NCBI GenBank assembly: GCA_964524705.1
Contig: CAZGDB010000005.1
Coordinates: 3,949 to 67,948, forward strand
Direction of reading: 5' to 3'
Length of the DNA stretch: 64,000 nucleotides
Origin: CAZGDB01 sp964524705
GTDB taxonomy: Bacteria > Pseudomonadota > Gammaproteobacteria > Berkiellales > Berkiellaceae
Of this stretch, positions 62,031-64,000 are shown piece by piece (the first letter of the stretch is position 1; each line of letters starts with the position of its first letter). A program made the translations under genes and the position numbers. The notes beneath the pieces are model-generated. The model had not been told where the DNA came from. It saw only the letters and a list, made by a program, of their open reading frames with translations, and did not search any database.

Positions 62031-62948
62031 ACGTGGCGAATAAGACCTGGTAATCTCAATATCTTCCTCACCTTCTTTGCTGCCCCCAAAAAAAGTAGGG
62101 GCTACCGATGAAGGTGAACCAAGATAGGTCCCTTGCGTATTGGTACTTTGTATACTAGTAAACAAACCTGAACTTGATGTTCTCATAGAAGTACCACTAT
62201 CCAAAGAAAGCAACATAGCAGCTTTGTGTTCTTTCAATAAAGCATTCTCCTGAACTACAACTTTTAAAATGTTGCGCTTTAAATACTCCAGTGCATGTGG
62301 TTGAATACCTTCCATCAGCTCCTGAGTATCTCTATACTCCCACTCTTTTTGATAATCAAAGGTATTAACCAAGTCTTTAAGGATACTGTGACACATGTCT
62401 ATTTTTTCAAGAGCCTTAGGGTTTGTTAAAACCTGAACATCAATATGTGCAATTTTTTTTAAGATTTCCTTTTTAATACTGACAGAGTCACAGATCTTAA
62501 TAATATCACTAGCCAACTTTGCCCGATCCCAATCAGCAGCAGCTACCACAGCCTTCACAAAAGCTGTCATCCTGACTTCTGATGGCATATTTGGCTGCTG
62601 TAAAACTTGCAGTAATGCCGCCTTATTCTCTACTGCGACAGTAGCTTGCACAATACTCGTAATCACACTTTCCACAAATACTTGGGTGGATACTGCTGCT
62701 TCTCTAGGTGAATCAGTGTGGGAATAATGGGAGAATAACGCTTGACAAAAAGGTTGTGCCGTCTGACCTGAAAAATCATAAATAACCTGCAAGATAGACG
62801 TCTCCAAACTCATAACATATGACAAGAGATCTGCTGGCAACTCATCCATTGCATGCGTCATCAAATCATGCACATGCTTCTGAATCACGGTATGAATAGT
62901 GTGCTCTGCAGGCAGGGTATTCGCTGCACTATTTTTTGTTTTTGGCAT
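62013..62948 (-). CDS. Helical protein with disordered tail, unknown
   Basis: Not recognised. The 311 residues are almost wholly helical to about 255 (VESVITSIVQATVAVENKAALLQVLQQ is typical), without ankyrin repeats. A Ser/Thr/Gly-rich tail with acidic EGEEDIEITRS and a final PRSPGDA follows. The layout, helical body plus flexible tail, and the place beside two more effector-like genes suggest the same class as the ankyrin proteins. That is inference only. Confidence 0.7.
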   Translation of the reverse strand: MPKTKNSAANTLPAEHTIHTVIQKHVHDLMTHAMDELPADLLSYVMSLETSILQVIYDFSGQTAQPFCQALFSHYSHTDSPREAAVSTQVFVESVITSIVQATVAVENKAALLQVLQQPNMPSEVRMTAFVKAVVAAADWDRAKLASDIIKICDSVSIKKEILKKIAHIDVQVLTNPKALEKIDMCHSILKDLVNTFDYQKEWEYRDTQELMEGIQPHALEYLKRNILKVVVQENALLKEHKAAMLLSLDSGTSMRTSSSGLFTSIQSTNTQGTYLGSPSSVAPTFFGGSKEGEEDIEITRSYSPRSPGDA

Positions 62949-63024
62949 ATTCGCCTCCTACTCTAAAATCCTTGAAACTTTAGGGTAAGACTTCGATACT
63001 CTTTAAAAGTTCAATAAAAAAATT

Positions 63025-63690
63025 TTAAATTCTTTTTTGGTCGCCGATTTTTCTAGGATGTAAAGGAGGCGTCACCTGCACAAGCGATGCTAAAGGAATG
63101 GGTGAATAATCAACCCCATAACCATGCGGTAGACCATGAGAAAAATGTGGGATAACTTTTGCAACGCCATTATCTTGTAAAATTTTAATCATCTCACTTT
63201 TGGCACGCACATTATAATTTTTAGTTTGCAAAAAAATCGGCTGTGTATCGTTATAAGCATCCACAGTCGCAATCAATACCGCCTTATCCTCGTCCTGCAA
63301 AGTAATTTTTCCACTTTGTAAAAGCATCTTTAAGATTTCATAATGCCCATTTTGACTCGCCACCTGCAATAAAGACAAGCCTTCTTGTTTGGCATTTAAA
63401 TCTAAACCCTTAAGAGGAGATTTAAGAACTTTTTCTATAAATAGCCGATCTCCATACTCAGCAGCCCGATAGAGCGCAAAATGAAAGGCTTGACGCATTT
63501 TCTCCATAAATCTATCTGAGATGAATTTTTCGGATCTCACTATTTCTGGATACTGCTTCAATAACAAAAAAATAGCCTCTATTGCGAGATTCATCTCTTC
63601 TGGGTGCACTGCACCTTTTTCTAAAACCTTTATATGCCCTAATAATTCAGAACGAGACCCTAATGCCATTTTTCTGACGCTTTTTTTCAT
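63025..63690 (-). CDS. Short ankyrin-repeat protein
   Basis: From ATG 63690 (GGGGTCGGT upstream) 221 residues; a longer frame begins with GTG inside the preceding gene and is less likely. The N-terminal half is helical. Two ankyrin-like units follow (DLNAKQEGLSLLQVASQNGHYEILKMLLQSGKITLQDED), then a short Pro/His-rich end (LVQVTPPLHPRKIGDQKRI). It is about 37 bases downstream of the edge gene, in the same direction, so the two are probably co-transcribed. Confidence 0.75.
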   Translation of the reverse strand: MKKSVRKMALGSRSELLGHIKVLEKGAVHPEEMNLAIEAIFLLLKQYPEIVRSEKFISDRFMEKMRQAFHFALYRAAEYGDRLFIEKVLKSPLKGLDLNAKQEGLSLLQVASQNGHYEILKMLLQSGKITLQDEDKAVLIATVDAYNDTQPIFLQTKNYNVRAKSEMIKILQDNGVAKVIPHFSHGLPHGYGVDYSPIPLASLVQVTPPLHPRKIGDQKRI

Positions 63691-63727
63691 ACCGACCCCA
63701 TTTTTTTTATTATTTTTATCGAGTCCT

Positions 63728-64000
63728 TTATTGTTTTTTAAGTACTGATTGCTTAGGTGGCCCACTATGCAAAATAGGTTCTCTTTTCATACCTTCCGTT
63801 TCAAAACTAAAAAATGCAGTACTCGCAGAACCATCTGATACTGATGGTTTGCGTTCTAATACTTGGTGCCCCTTTGGATGATTCAAGAGTACAGGTTGCT
63901 TCCCAATAGCTGCATTAACTTTCTTTCCTGCACCAGACGTCATCACTGGAGCTACCGCATAAACTTCCTGAACACCTTTCTTCTGTAAAGAAGAAACCAT
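63728..64000 (-). CDS. C-terminal part of an effector-like protein (cut by window edge)
   Basis: Ninety residues are visible, open to the edge, so the gene probably starts outside. The sequence is polar and low in structure (MTSGAGKKVNAAIGKQPVLLNHPKGHQVLERKPSVSDGSAST), with a Lys/Pro/Ser-rich end. It matches the disordered tails of the ankyrin proteins in this window. No fold can be named. Confidence 0.55.
   Translation of the reverse strand: MVSSLQKKGVQEVYAVAPVMTSGAGKKVNAAIGKQPVLLNHPKGHQVLERKPSVSDGSASTAFFSFETEGMKREPILHSGPPKQSVLKKQ

Overview
The window looks like a chromosome segment of a host-associated gammaproteobacterium, probably Legionellales- or Coxiella-like. That placement is inference. 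It rests on gammaproteobacterial gene orders (hisS-pilF-rlmN-ndk; iscS-U-A-hscB-hscA-fdx-iscX; tRNAs-tig-clpP-clpX-lon-hup-ppiD; accD-dedD-cvpA; ccmABCDEF), on an AT-leaning composition, and on the many ankyrin-repeat genes. No rRNA, transposase, phage gene or CRISPR array was seen. Three runs of N (13673-13682, 35127-35136, 57685-57723) each break a gene and behave like assembly gaps of arbitrary length.

Layout. 1-8.5 kb (minus strand): truncated hisS, an unknown gene with a probable frameshift, pilF-like, rlmN, ndk and a full isc iron-sulfur operon without iscR, preceded by a promoter that overlaps an IscR-type box and by a near-perfect 24-bp palindrome. 8.6-20.9 kb: two lone Ala-rich membrane proteins, ppiD, two tRNAs, HU, lon-clpX-clpP-tig (the trigger factor has a His-rich insert), five tRNAs (two without an encoded CCA), folD and another lone Ala/Thr-rich protein. 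20.9-32 kb: cysS, gltX, lpxH, a HIT protein, a HAD phosphatase, a large ankyrin protein, cvpA, a DedD stub, accD, truA and an RTX-tail-like protein. 32-45.7 kb: a degenerate GGDEF protein, two ankyrin proteins, an Rmd1/DUF155 protein, a HolD-like psi subunit, an aldehyde dehydrogenase, two related small secreted proteins, an internally duplicated membrane protein, an orphan periplasmic binding protein, an RpoS-like sigma factor, rmuC and a YiiX-like papain-fold protein. 45.7-61 kb (all minus strand): ccmABCDEF, a cytidylyltransferase with a signal-like N-terminus, a three-gene ankyrin block, ccmI, then two more effector-like genes. 61-64 kb: sohB and three more effector-like genes.

How it fits together. 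Housekeeping genes (Fe-S assembly, proteolysis, aminoacylation, cytochrome c maturation) are packed into operons. Long ankyrin proteins sit between and inside them, often overlapping or touching housekeeping genes by a few bases. The most novel signal is a set of ankyrin-type proteins sharing an R-x-x-G-x-L-E junction motif followed by helical C-terminal domains I do not recognise. At least two domain subfamilies can be aligned by eye, and most members end in a Pro/Ser-rich tail suggesting secreted effectors. A second signal is that this block sits where ccmG and ccmH would be expected. No secretion-system gene lies in the window, so effector status is inferred.
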